From DASYAE01 sp036501535 (GTDB lineage: Bacteria > Actinomycetota > Actinomycetes > Streptomycetales > Catenulisporaceae): a DNA stretch of 43,412 nucleotides. Positions 1-8,508 of the stretch are shown here, in pieces. Below the pieces are notes generated by a model, which was given only the letters and a program-made list of their open reading frames with translations, had not been told where the DNA came from and made no database searches. A program made the translations under genes and the position numbers. Each line of letters begins with the position of its first letter. The first letter of the stretch is position 1. The stretch is from positions 1-43,412 of the forward strand of contig DASYAE010000261.1 in assembly GCA_036501535.1 (NCBI GenBank), read 5' to 3'.

Positions 1-117
1 CAGCGCGCCCTCGGCCTGCTGGCACAGGAGGGCCGAATCACCGTCAGCCGCAGCGTGCGGGCGACGGTCGCCGCTCCGCCGAAAGAAGATCAGAAAAGCG
101 ACTCATGGGCAGAGTAA
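1..117 (+). CDS. C-terminal end of a GntR-like winged-helix regulator (partial)
   Basis: The reading frame is open from the first base and stops at TAA 115-117, giving 38 residues. The segment RALGLLAQEGRITVSRSVRA resembles the last helix and beta-wing of a GntR-type winged helix, where a conserved 'LAxEG' precedes the wing; this is recognition by eye. The protein ends shortly after the wing with a charged tail (PPKEDQKSDSWAE), so the DNA-binding domain would lie near the C-terminus. That is unusual for full-length GntR regulators, whose effector domain follows the wing, but fits short YtrA-like members or a domain fused behind something else. The rest lies outside the window. Confidence 0.45.
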   Translation, partial: QRALGLLAQEGRITVSRSVRATVAAPPKEDQKSDSWAE

Positions 118-130
118 TGGGCAAAAGATC

Positions 131-162
131 AGGGCGGGAACCTCATAAGAGGTTTCCGCCCT
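131..162. terminator. Hairpin terminator between the GntR-like gene and tRNA-Thr
   Basis: Bases 131-144 pair with 149-162 in a 14-bp stem with one G-U pair and a 4-base loop (ATAA). It begins 13 bases after the stop of the plus-strand gene and 12 bases beyond the 3' end of the minus-strand tRNA, so it can end both converging transcripts. Confidence 0.7.
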
Positions 163-174
163 GGTCACAGCAAG

Positions 175-248
175 AGCCCCCTCCGGGATTCGAACCCGAG
201 ACCTACGCATTACGAGTGCGTCGCTCTGGCCGACTGAGCTAAGGGGGC
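175..248 (-). tRNA. tRNA-Thr (anticodon CGU)
   Basis: On the minus strand a 74-base cloverleaf can be folded. The acceptor stem GCCCCCT pairs with AGGGGGC, the D-arm contains TTAGCTCAGTCGG, the anticodon loop is CTCGTAA with anticodon CGT (reads ACG threonine codons), and the T-arm contains the standard GGTTCGAATCC. The discriminator base is U. No CCA is encoded. Confidence 0.93.
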
Positions 249-327
249 GTGCTCGCGCGGTTCACGAGTGTACCGGGTCGCGGCGGCCTCAAGAAACCGG
301 ATAGCAGGTGGGGCGAGCGGTCGAACC

Positions 328-379
328 GTCCGCTGCCACCGCCGGCCGGGCCAGAGCGAGGGCCGGCGGTGGTGCGGAC
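328..379 (-). terminator. Terminator downstream of the TAP-like hydrolase
   Basis: A 12-bp perfect stem (336-347 with 361-372) is extended by GTCCGC/GCGGAC (328-333 with 374-379) across a small asymmetric bulge. It starts 8 bases past the stop of the minus-strand hydrolase. There is no clear U-tract, as is common in actinomycetes. Confidence 0.6.
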
Positions 380-386
380 GGGTGTG

Positions 387-2000
387 TCAGTGGCCCTGCT
401 GGCAGACGGTGCCGGTGGCCGGGAGTGTGTCGTTGATCAGGTATGCGTCGACTGCAGTGTCGATGCAGGAAGTGCCCAGCATGTAGGCCGTGTGGCCGAA
501 GCCGTTCATGGTCAGCAGGTGGCCGCTGGAGAGCTGGGAGGCCAGGCTCTGCGCCCAGGCGTAGGGCGTGGCAGGGTCCTGGGTCGTGCCGACCACCAGG
601 ATCGGGGCGGCGCCCTGGGCGGTGATCTTGTGCGGGGTGGTGTCCGGCTTGGCGCCCCAGTAGGCGCACGGCAGGCTCGACCAGTCGATCATCTGGCCGA
701 AGAACGGGGCGGCCTGCTCGAAGGTGGGCAGCTCTTGCTCGACCTGCTGGAGGGAGGCCGCCTCGTCCGGGTGGTCGACGCAGTTGACCGCGAAGTTGGC
801 CTCGGTCTCGTTGCCCTGGTATTTGCCGTTGACCCGGTCGTTGTAGGCGTCGGCCATGCTCAGCATCAGCGCGCCGTTGCCGCTGTAGGCGTTGGTGATC
901 GCGTTGGTCAGGTCGGGCCAGTAGCTCGGGGAGTACATCGCGAAGGCGATGCCGGTCATCGCCTGGGCCTCGGTGAGCTTGCGGGTCGCGTCGCCGGAGA
1001 TCGGGTGCTGGTCGAGGCCGTCGACCCAGGTCTTGAGCTTCGCCAGGCCGGTGGTCGCGTCGGTGCCGAGGGGGCATCCGGACTGCTTGACGCAGCTCTG
1101 CGCGTACTGGTTCAGCTCGTCGTCGAACGCCGTCGCCTGGGCCAGGTTCATCTGCTCGGCCGTCAGGGACGGGTCGAGCGCGCCGTCGAGCACCACGCGG
1201 CCGACCCGGGTCGGGAACTCCTGCGCGTAGACCGCGCCGAGGTAGGTGCCGTAGGACTTGCCCAGGTAGTAGAGCTTGGAGTCGCCGAGCGCCGCGCGCA
1301 GCACGTCCATGTCGCGGGCCGCGTTGACCGTGCCGACGTAGGGCAGCAGGCTCGCCGAGTCCGCCTCACACTGATTGGCGAAGAACTTGGACTGGTTGAC
1401 GATCTGGTTGATCTCGGACTGGCCGGTCGGGTCGGGCGGGGTGTTGAGGAAGGTGTCCATCTGGCTGTCGGTCACGCAGTGCACGGCCGGCGTCGACTGG
1501 CCCACGCCGCGCGGGTCGAAGCCGACCAGGTCGAAGTGCGCCTCGACGTTGCTGCTGACGATGCCCGACGACTGCGCGTACTGGATGCCGGAGCCGCCGG
1601 GGCCGCCCGGGTTGACCAGCAGCGAGCCGATCCGCTCGGACCGGTTGGAGGCCTGCTTGCGGGTGACCGCGATCTCGATCGACTGGCCGCCGGGGTCCGC
1701 GTAGTTCAGCGGCACCTTCAGCGTTCCGCACTGCCAGCCGTTGTCACAGCTGTTCCAGCCGATCTTCTGGGTGTAGTACGACTCGAGTCCGGGGGGAGCG
1801 CCGAGCTGGCCGGCCTGGGCCGGGCTGGAGGCGGCGACCGGCTGGCCGGAGGCGGACCCGGTGCACGCGGCGGCGAGGACCATGGCCGCAGCGATCGGCA
1901 AAGCACGGCCGGCGCGGCGAAGACCACCGGTGCGGCCGGCGCTGCCGGCCCTGCCGATGTAGGCGCGGACGCTGTGCTTCGACGGGCTGCGCTGCGGCAT
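387..2000 (-). CDS. Secreted lipoprotein alpha/beta hydrolase, S33 tripeptidyl-aminopeptidase-like
   Basis: The 537-residue protein starts at ATG 1998-2000, preceded by an AAGGGGGCGAGC ribosome site; the frame is open further upstream but without a signal. A basic N-terminus, a hydrophobic stretch and the lipobox LAAAC (Cys46) indicate a lipid-anchored extracytoplasmic enzyme. The body is an alpha/beta hydrolase with the oxyanion loop NPGGPGGSG, nucleophile Ser249 in GKSYG, Asp475 (TTQDPATP) and His503 (GFGHTA). The C-terminal part is the TAP-like domain of Streptomyces tripeptidyl aminopeptidases (SlpD/SlpE/Tap type). It probably trims N-terminal peptides from proteins or oligopeptides outside the cell; the substrate is unknown. 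It stands alone, with terminator-like structure behind it and 229 bp ahead of it. I assigned no promoter in that gap. Confidence 0.88.
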   Translation of the reverse strand: MPQRSPSKHSVRAYIGRAGSAGRTGGLRRAGRALPIAAAMVLAAACTGSASGQPVAASSPAQAGQLGAPPGLESYYTQKIGWNSCDNGWQCGTLKVPLNYADPGGQSIEIAVTRKQASNRSERIGSLLVNPGGPGGSGIQYAQSSGIVSSNVEAHFDLVGFDPRGVGQSTPAVHCVTDSQMDTFLNTPPDPTGQSEINQIVNQSKFFANQCEADSASLLPYVGTVNAARDMDVLRAALGDSKLYYLGKSYGTYLGAVYAQEFPTRVGRVVLDGALDPSLTAEQMNLAQATAFDDELNQYAQSCVKQSGCPLGTDATTGLAKLKTWVDGLDQHPISGDATRKLTEAQAMTGIAFAMYSPSYWPDLTNAITNAYSGNGALMLSMADAYNDRVNGKYQGNETEANFAVNCVDHPDEAASLQQVEQELPTFEQAAPFFGQMIDWSSLPCAYWGAKPDTTPHKITAQGAAPILVVGTTQDPATPYAWAQSLASQLSSGHLLTMNGFGHTAYMLGTSCIDTAVDAYLINDTLPATGTVCQQGH

Positions 2001-2229
2001 GCTCGCCCCCTTCGTCGGTTCGGCTCGAATGGGCCGCGTCTCACCCCGGCGATGAGGCGCCCACCTGTTGCTACCTGCTGCGCTTCCCGTCCGAGGACTT
2101 ACATAGGCTACGCCGTACGAGGGGCGGGAGCTGCGATGCGGCGGCGCTCCTATTGGATGCCGCGAGACCTGCTCAACGCGCGCACGACACGCCCTAATGA
2201 CCACTTACCGTTTACCGTCCGCCCGGCGC

Positions 2230-3495
2230 CTAACCGGCTCTCAGCGTCATGGCCATCGCCTCGACGGCGAGGAGCGGTGCGACGTTCGCCGCGATCGCTC
2301 TACGCGCTTCAAGGACCGCCTCGATGCGACGCAGCGTCGACTCTGGGGTACTCGCTGCGGCCAGGGACGCGGATTCTCGCGCGCGGTCGCCGTGGACGAG
2401 TTGCGCGACGCCTGCGTCCAGCGCGCCGAACTGACAGGCCAACACATCGCGGTAGAAGGCGGCGATATCCACCAGCGCCCGGTCGAGCGCGTCGCGCTGG
2501 GTGCGGGTGGCACGCCGCTTCTGCTTGGTCTCCAGTTCCTTGAGCAGGCCGGCGGACCCGGCGACGCCGCGCGCGGTGCCGGAGCCCTTGCCCTGGCCAA
2601 AGCCCAGCGCGACCTTGAGTTCTTCGGTCTCCTTGGCGTCGAGCTTCTCGCCGACCGCCTTGGCCTGTGCCGTGGCCGCGTCGACCAGGCTCTGCGCGGC
2701 TCTGAGCGCCCGGCCTATGTCGCCGACCTCGCCGGGCAGCTGCAGCGACTGAAGGCGGCCGGACTGCGCTGCCGGATCGTTCAGCAGTGCGCGAGCGCGG
2801 GCGATGTGGCTCTGCGCGGCATGCGCTGCGTGAAGCGCCCGCTCGCGCTCTACGCCTTCGGTGGCGGCTAAGGCATCGGCGACTGACTCAGGCGACGGCG
2901 TGCGTAGGACGACGTGCCGACAACGCGACAGGATCGTCGGCAGCATGTCCTGGGACGACGGCGCGCACAGCACCCAGACGGTCCGCGGCGCCGGCTCCTC
3001 GATCGCCTTCAGCAGCACGTTGGCAGCGCCCTCGGTCAGCCGGTCCGCGTCCTCGATGACGATGACCTGCCAGCGCCGCCGCGACGGGGACAGCGCGGCG
3101 CCGAGCACAAGGCCTCGGGTGTGGTCGACGCCGATCGTGAGCTGGTCGGTCGCGACCAGGGTGACGTCGGGGTGAGTGCCCGTCAGAGCCGTGTGGCAGT
3201 CCTGGCATTGGCCGCAGCCTGGCTCGTGCGGATCGTCGCACTGCAGTGCCGCGGCGAAGGCGCGTGCGGCGACCGAGCGGCCTGAGCCGGGCGGGCCGGT
3301 CAGCAGCCAGGCGTGCGTCATCGCGAGTGTCCCGGCCGCTGCGGGCGCAGGTCCGGAGGCCGCCGCGCCGCCCGCCCCGGTTCTCGCGTGCTCGCCCGCG
3401 ACGACGACGCGCGCCGCGACGGCCGCCGCATGGAGCCGGCCCACGGCCTCGGGCTGGCCGACGACTTCGGTCCAGACGCCGCCCGGTGCGCTCAC
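2230..3495 (-). CDS. holB: DNA polymerase III subunit delta' (clamp-loader)
   Basis: 421 residues, GTG start. The delta' subunit is part of the clamp loader that places the beta sliding clamp on DNA. Visible are an N-terminal 'VVGQPEAVGRL' box, a P-loop GPPGSGRS in which the usual Lys is Arg, a zinc module (Cys-x7-Cys-x2-Cys-x2-Cys, CDDPHEPGCGQCQDC), the Walker B-like stretch VIVIEDADRL, and a sensor-1-like segment ending in LSRCRHV. A non-canonical P-loop agrees with delta' being a stator that need not hydrolyse ATP. The GTG overlaps the TGA of tmk by four bases (GTGA), so the two are translationally coupled. The C-terminal domain (about 220-421) is Ala/Arg-rich, as in other actinobacterial homologues. 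Confidence 0.93.
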   Translation of the reverse strand: MSAPGGVWTEVVGQPEAVGRLHAAAVAARVVVAGEHARTGAGGAAASGPAPAAAGTLAMTHAWLLTGPPGSGRSVAARAFAAALQCDDPHEPGCGQCQDCHTALTGTHPDVTLVATDQLTIGVDHTRGLVLGAALSPSRRRWQVIVIEDADRLTEGAANVLLKAIEEPAPRTVWVLCAPSSQDMLPTILSRCRHVVLRTPSPESVADALAATEGVERERALHAAHAAQSHIARARALLNDPAAQSGRLQSLQLPGEVGDIGRALRAAQSLVDAATAQAKAVGEKLDAKETEELKVALGFGQGKGSGTARGVAGSAGLLKELETKQKRRATRTQRDALDRALVDIAAFYRDVLACQFGALDAGVAQLVHGDRARESASLAAASTPESTLRRIEAVLEARRAIAANVAPLLAVEAMAMTLRAG

Positions 3496-5204
3496 TTCTT
3501 CCCCTTGCCCCGACGCCAGCGGCCGCGCGTGGACTCGTCGGCCTCGCTGTAGTCCTCGAATTCGTCCTCGTCGTGGTGCCGGCTGCCGAACAGCTCGTCG
3601 GCCAGTGAGGCCATCCGGGAGCGCGGCTTGTCCTGCGGATCCTCGTCCGCGGTGCCGTGAGCGGCGCCGTGCCCGGCTTCACCGGCGTCGCTCACGCGGC
3701 CGATGACCGTCGTGGGCGCCGCAGCCGACTCCGCTATCGTCGGCAGCACCGCAGTTTTCTCGATGGCCTTTTCGGGTTCCGCCGTGTCCTCTGACGCCGG
3801 CCTGGCCGCAGGTGTTGGTGCGGGTGCAGGAACAGGCGCGGCGCCGCGTCCGGGACCGGCCTCCAGCTGCCGCTCGGTGCCGGTCAGGCCGGTTCCCAAC
3901 CGCCGGATCTCGGCCGCCTCGCGCCGGGCCGCGTCGACGAGCCGCGCGGTGCGGGCCTCCGACTCGGCACGCGAAGCAATGTCCTGAGCTGCCTGTGCCT
4001 TCGCCTTGGCCTTGGCCGCGGCCTCCGCCCGGCGTACCGCGGCCTCGGCCTCGCGCCGCCGCTCCGCGTCCGCCTGAGCGAGCTGGCGCTCCTCCGTCTC
4101 GCGCAATTCCGCCGCGCGCCGGTCCGCCTCTGCGCGCCTGGCCTGCTCGGCAGCCTCCCGCTCGGCTCTGGCCCGCTCGTCGGCGGCGCGGCGCTCCGCG
4201 GCACGCTCCGTCTCTAGGCGCAGCCGCTCCTTTTCCTTGCGCGCCACCTCGCGCTCCGTGGCACGCAGCTCCGCCTCTCGCTGCGCCTTAGCCCGCTCCT
4301 CGACGCGATGCGCCTCCTGGACGCGCCGCTCTGCCTCTTCGGCTTCGCGCTGCTCCTGGCGTGCCTTTTCCGCCTCGCACACCTCACGCGCCGACGGCGG
4401 CAGGAAACCGGCGAGGCGGTCTTGGATGATCGCGGTGATGACCGCAGCGGCCTCGGCTGCGTCGACGACCAGATACCTGCCGGGCGTCGCAGTGGCGCGG
4501 GCCCGGAACGACTCGCGCACCCGCTCGTGGAACTCCGGGCTCTCCCCCTCGAGCCGGTCCTTCCTGCCGCCGGACCGGGTGTATGCGCGCTCTGCGGCGA
4601 CCGCGTGGTCGACGTCGAGCAGGATCGTCAGGTCCGGCTGCACACCGTTCACCGCGAACTCGGAGAGCGCCGCAACCTGCGCCTCGGGCAGTCCGCGGCC
4701 GCCGCTCTGGTACGCGATCGAGGAGTCGACGTGCCGGTCCGTGAGCACGATCGCGCCGCGCTCGAGCGCGGGCCGCACGACCTTCTCGATGTGGTCGGCC
4801 CGGTCGGCGGCGAACAGGAGCGCTTCCGCGCGCATGCCTATCGGCTCTCCGGTGCGGGCGTGCAGCAGCACTTCGCGCAGCTCCGCGCCGAGCGCTGTCG
4901 CGCCGGGCTCGCGGGTGGTGACCACGTCGTATCCGCGGCCGCGCAGCCACGCCGCGACCGCCTTGACCTGGGTCGACTTGCCCGATCCGTCGCCGCCCTC
5001 GAAGGCCAGGAACCAGCCCGGGGCGTTGCGCGGGCGGGCCCGGCCCGGTCCGCCGGCCGCCCCGGCCTCGTCCTTCCTGCTGCCCACGACGCTCGGCAGG
5101 GCGGATCTCGCCGCCCCGGCGGCCCGGGTGATGGACCGCAGGCGCACCACCGCGGCGCCCCGGTTCGGTTTGTCGGCCCCGGATCGCGCCGTCCCGGATT
5201 CCAC
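3492..5204 (-). CDS. tmk: Thymidylate kinase with long coiled-coil C-terminal extension
   Basis: Makes dTDP from dTMP for DNA synthesis. I chose GTG 5202-5204 because GGAGGG lies 9 bases upstream; the frame continues to 5321 without such a site. This gives 570 residues against about 210 for a simple dTMP kinase. The kinase core (about 60-270) shows the P-loop EGGDGSGKST (about 69-78), the substrate motif DRHVDSSIAYQSGGRG and a basic LID (SGGRKDRLEGE). From about 275 to 440 there is a very long Ala/Glu/Arg heptad-rich coiled coil, then a Pro/Ala linker, then a tail with ADELFG and a mixed acidic/basic end. Streptomyces Tmk proteins also carry tails ending in a similar ADEL element (recalled), but the N-terminal transporter domain seen there is absent here. 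It overlaps holB. Confidence 0.92.
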   Translation of the reverse strand: MESGTARSGADKPNRGAAVVRLRSITRAAGAARSALPSVVGSRKDEAGAAGGPGRARPRNAPGWFLAFEGGDGSGKSTQVKAVAAWLRGRGYDVVTTREPGATALGAELREVLLHARTGEPIGMRAEALLFAADRADHIEKVVRPALERGAIVLTDRHVDSSIAYQSGGRGLPEAQVAALSEFAVNGVQPDLTILLDVDHAVAAERAYTRSGGRKDRLEGESPEFHERVRESFRARATATPGRYLVVDAAEAAAVITAIIQDRLAGFLPPSAREVCEAEKARQEQREAEEAERRVQEAHRVEERAKAQREAELRATEREVARKEKERLRLETERAAERRAADERARAEREAAEQARRAEADRRAAELRETEERQLAQADAERRREAEAAVRRAEAAAKAKAKAQAAQDIASRAESEARTARLVDAARREAAEIRRLGTGLTGTERQLEAGPGRGAAPVPAPAPTPAARPASEDTAEPEKAIEKTAVLPTIAESAAAPTTVIGRVSDAGEAGHGAAHGTADEDPQDKPRSRMASLADELFGSRHHDEDEFEDYSEADESTRGRWRRGKGKK

Positions 5205-5340
5205 GGTGGGGCTCCCTCCGTTCCTCTCCGTGCGCGCCGACGGGACCCGCTGCCGTCCCTGCGCCAAGCTGCTGACCAGCCTACTGCGACCCGGTGACGA
5301 GTTGGTGCGGTTGGGACACACGCGGCATTACCAAGCGGGA

Positions 5341-8130
5341 CTAACCAGATTTCTCCGCGGTGTTCACGGGTGCCGCCGCCTTAGGCGCCGCCTTGGCCGC
5401 CTTCGAAGCCGCGCTCTTCGAAGCCGTGCTCTTGGAGGCCGTGCCCTTCGCCGCGGTCTTCTTGGCGGCCGACTTCTTGGCCGCGGCCTTCTTCTTCGGC
5501 GCCGGGCCCTTCGCCCGCTTCTCCGCCAGCATCTCGAAGGCGCGCTCCTCGGTCAGCTCCTCGACCGTCATGCCGCGCGGCACGGTGACGTTGGTGATCC
5601 CGTCGGTCACGTACGCGCCGAACCGGCCATCCTTGACCACCACGGGCTTCTCGGTCACCGGGTCCGTGCCGAACTCGCGCAGCGGCGGCTTGGCGGTGCC
5701 CCGGGCGCCGCGCGCCTTAGGCTGCGCGTACAGCGCCAGCGCCTGCTCGAGGGTGACCGTGAAGAGGTCGCTCTCCGAGGCGAGCGACCGGGTATCCGAG
5801 CCGCGCGTGAGGTACGGGCCGTAGCGGCCGTTCTGCGCCGTGATCTGCTCGCCGGTCTGCGGGTCGACGCCGACCGTGCGCGGCAGGGACATCAGCTTCA
5901 GCGCCGTGTCGAGGTCGACCTCGTCCAGCGACATGTCCTTGAACAGCGAGGCGGTCCGCGGCTTGACCGCGTTGCGGCCGGTCGTCGGGGTGCCCTCGGG
6001 CAGCACTTCGGTGACGTACGGCCCGTAGCGGCCGTCCTTGGCCACGATCGGGTGGCCGCTGGCCGGGTCCACGCCGAGCTCGCGGTCGCCCGAGGGCCGC
6101 GACAGCAGCTCCGCGGCGAACTGCGCGGTCAGCTCGTCCGGGGCGGTGCCCTGGGGGATGTTGGCCCGTGCGACCGGCGTGCCGTCCGCCGCCGTCTGCT
6201 CGACGTAGGGGCCCCACTTGCCGACCCGCAGCACGATGCCGTCGGCGATCGGGAAGGTGTTCACCTCCCGCGCGTCGATCTCGTCCAGATGGGTGACGAG
6301 CGTGTTCAGGCCCTCGATATCGTCGCCGTCGCCGAAGTAGAAGCGCTTGAGCCACGGCACCGGCTCGGCCTCGCCGAGCGCGATCCGGTCGAGCTCCTCC
6401 TCCATCCGCGCGGTGAACTCGTAGTCGACCAGCGAGCCGAAGTGCTTCTCCAGCAGGCCGACCACCGAGAAGGCCAGGAAGGACGGCACCAGCGCGGTGC
6501 CCTTCTTGAACACGTACTCGCGCAGCAGGATCGTGTTGATGATCGAGGCGTAGGTCGAGGGGCGGCCGATCTCGCGGTCCTCGAGCTCCTTGATCAGCGA
6601 GGCCTCGGTGTAGCGGGCCGGGGCCTTGGTCGAGTGGCCCTCGGCGCCCAGTTTGACCGCGGCCAGCGGGTCGCCCTCCGCGACCTGCGGCAGCCGCCGC
6701 TCACGGTCGTCGAGGTCGGCCTCGGGGTCGTCGGAGCCCTCGACGTAGGCCTTCAGGAAGCCGTGGAACGAGATGATCTTGCCGGAGGCGGTGAACTCGA
6801 CCGCCCGGCCGTCCGCCGCGTCGCCGCCGACCCGGACGGTGACCGAGTGCCCGGTGGCGTCCTTCATCTGGGAGGCCACGGTCCGCATCCAGATCAGCTC
6901 GTAGACCCGGAACTCGTCGCCGGTCAGCCGGGTCTGCGCGGGGGTGCGGAAGGTGTCGCCGGCCGGGCGGATCGCCTCGTGCGCCTCCTGCGCGTTCTTC
7001 ACCTTCGACTCGTACTTGCGCGGCGCGTCGGGCAGGTATTCGGTCCCGTACAGGTCGCGCACCTGAGAGCGCGCGGCCGCGATGGCCGTGTCCGACAACG
7101 TGATGGAGTCGGTGCGCATATAGGTGATGAAGCCGTTCTCATACAGCCGCTGCGCGACACCCATCGCCCGGTCGGGGCTCATGCCGAGCTTGCGGCTGGC
7201 CTCCTGCTGGAGCGTCGTGGTGCGGAACGGCGCATAAGGTGCGCGCCGGTAGGGCTTGCGCTCGACCGAGGTGACCTCGAACCGGGTCGCCTCCAGGCTG
7301 GCCGCCAGCGCCCTGGCCGCCTGCTCGTCCAGGTGGACGACCTCGCCGCGGGCCTTGAGCGCGCCGTCCGGGCCGAAGTCGCGGCCCTGCGCCACGCGCA
7401 CGCCGCCGACCGCCGCCAGGCGCGCGGCCATCGTGTGCGGGTCGTCCTGCTTGCCCGTGTCGAAGAGGGCGGTCAGGTCCCAATAGCCGGCCGGCACGAA
7501 CGCGATCCGCTCGCGCTCGCGGTCGACGACCAGCCGGGTGGCCACGGACTGGACCCGGCCGGCCGAGGTGCCGCTGGTGATCTTGCGCCACAGCACCGGC
7601 GAGACGCCGTAGCCGTAGAGCCGGTCCAGCACCCGGCGGGTCTCCTGCGCGCTGACCAGGTGCAGGTTGATCGCCCGCGGGTTGGCGACGGCGCGCCGGA
7701 TCGCGTCCGGGGTGATCTCGTGGAAGACCATCCGCTTGACCGGGACCTTGGGCTTGAGCTCCTGCTCCAGGTGCCAGGCGATGGCCTCGCCCTCGCGGTC
7801 CTCGTCCGTGGCCAGGTAGAGCTCGTCGGCTTCCTTCAGCAGCGCCTTGAGCTTGCGCACCTGGTCGTCCTTGCCGTCCGAGACGACGTAGACGGTCTCG
7901 AAGTCGTTGTCCACGTCGACGCCGAGCTTCGCCCACGGCTGGCCGGCCACGGCCTGCGGGATCTTGTGCTTGGTCTCGGTGGTCGGCAGGTCGCGGATGT
8001 GCCCGACGCTGGCCTCGACGGTGTAGCCGGGTCCGAGATAGCCCTTGATCGTCTTGGCCTTGGAGGGCGACTCGACGATGACGAGGCGGCGCGCGGGCGC
8101 GTCGCTTCCGGCCTTGCTGCTCGGCGGCAC
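5341..8130 (-). CDS. topA: DNA topoisomerase I (type IA)
   Basis: 929 residues from GTG 8128-8130, with GGAAGG 10 bases upstream. It relaxes negative supercoils through a 5'-phosphotyrosine link. The Toprim domain starts with IVESPSKAKTIKGYLG and holds the metal-binding TDEDREGEAIAWHL. The active-site Tyr337 is in GFITYMRTDS. The family 'SAGRVQSVATRLVVDRE' segment is intact. The C-terminal region has several repeats of the 'DGRYGPYVT' type found in actinobacterial TopA, with no Cys4 zinc fingers. The last ~60 residues are a Lys/Ala/Ser tail (AAKKSAAKKTAAK type) that in relatives binds DNA and supports processivity. It lies upstream of tmk-holB, separated by 136 bp. Length and tail match mycobacterial and streptomycete TopA. 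Confidence 0.97.
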   Translation of the reverse strand: MPPSSKAGSDAPARRLVIVESPSKAKTIKGYLGPGYTVEASVGHIRDLPTTETKHKIPQAVAGQPWAKLGVDVDNDFETVYVVSDGKDDQVRKLKALLKEADELYLATDEDREGEAIAWHLEQELKPKVPVKRMVFHEITPDAIRRAVANPRAINLHLVSAQETRRVLDRLYGYGVSPVLWRKITSGTSAGRVQSVATRLVVDRERERIAFVPAGYWDLTALFDTGKQDDPHTMAARLAAVGGVRVAQGRDFGPDGALKARGEVVHLDEQAARALAASLEATRFEVTSVERKPYRRAPYAPFRTTTLQQEASRKLGMSPDRAMGVAQRLYENGFITYMRTDSITLSDTAIAAARSQVRDLYGTEYLPDAPRKYESKVKNAQEAHEAIRPAGDTFRTPAQTRLTGDEFRVYELIWMRTVASQMKDATGHSVTVRVGGDAADGRAVEFTASGKIISFHGFLKAYVEGSDDPEADLDDRERRLPQVAEGDPLAAVKLGAEGHSTKAPARYTEASLIKELEDREIGRPSTYASIINTILLREYVFKKGTALVPSFLAFSVVGLLEKHFGSLVDYEFTARMEEELDRIALGEAEPVPWLKRFYFGDGDDIEGLNTLVTHLDEIDAREVNTFPIADGIVLRVGKWGPYVEQTAADGTPVARANIPQGTAPDELTAQFAAELLSRPSGDRELGVDPASGHPIVAKDGRYGPYVTEVLPEGTPTTGRNAVKPRTASLFKDMSLDEVDLDTALKLMSLPRTVGVDPQTGEQITAQNGRYGPYLTRGSDTRSLASESDLFTVTLEQALALYAQPKARGARGTAKPPLREFGTDPVTEKPVVVKDGRFGAYVTDGITNVTVPRGMTVEELTEERAFEMLAEKRAKGPAPKKKAAAKKSAAKKTAAKGTASKSTASKSAASKAAKAAPKAAAPVNTAEKSG

Positions 8131-8300
8131 AGTCGTCCGTCCTTCCTTTCCGCTTCAGCTGCCGCGCCGTTGGACGGCGCAGGTTTGGCGGGCGCGACCG
8201 GGTGGGGGACCGCGTCGGCTCGGCACGCGCGGAGGGATACCCCTTTCCGCGCGAGAAGAATCACCCGCCGTCGCGCCCGCCCGCCATGGGCGCGGAGCAC

Positions 8301-8340
8301 GGATGCCGGGCATCCATGACGGCCACGAGGGTCCCGTCAA
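8301..8340 (-). promoter_or_regulatory. Possible topA promoter with a 15-bp palindrome
   Basis: The 378-bp gap between topA and the methyltransferase (8131-8508) holds no credible gene. On the minus strand a TTGACG (8335-8340) is followed after 17 bases by ATGGAT (8312-8317), a good -35 with a poor -10. A palindrome GGATGCCGGGCATCC (8301-8315) overlaps the -10 region, so a dimeric protein or a supercoiling-sensitive structure could act there. The TSS would lie about 175 bp before the GTG. Weak on sequence alone. Confidence 0.3.
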
Positions 8341-8508
8341 GCGCGACTCGCCCACCAGAGTAAGCCCAACCGGGGAGCGGTTTGGCTCCGCTGTGTCGCG
8401 GACCGCCGCCCGGCGGCCGGGCCACGGGCCGACCCTACTGCGAACGGATGCCCGCTGACCGGGTGAGATACCGAGCCGGACCGGGCCGGATCACCCGTGC
8501 GGCGGTTT

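Noticed and set aside
249..2543. Long plus-strand frame opposite the TAP-like hydrolase
   Set aside because: Shadow of a minus-strand gene with signal peptide, catalytic triad and ribosome site; the frame also spans its terminator.
4237..8319. A 1360-residue open frame on the plus strand opposite tmk and topA
   Set aside because: It is an Arg/Val/Gly/Leu-rich shadow frame from GC-biased third positions of genes whose motifs are certain on the minus strand. No domain is visible.
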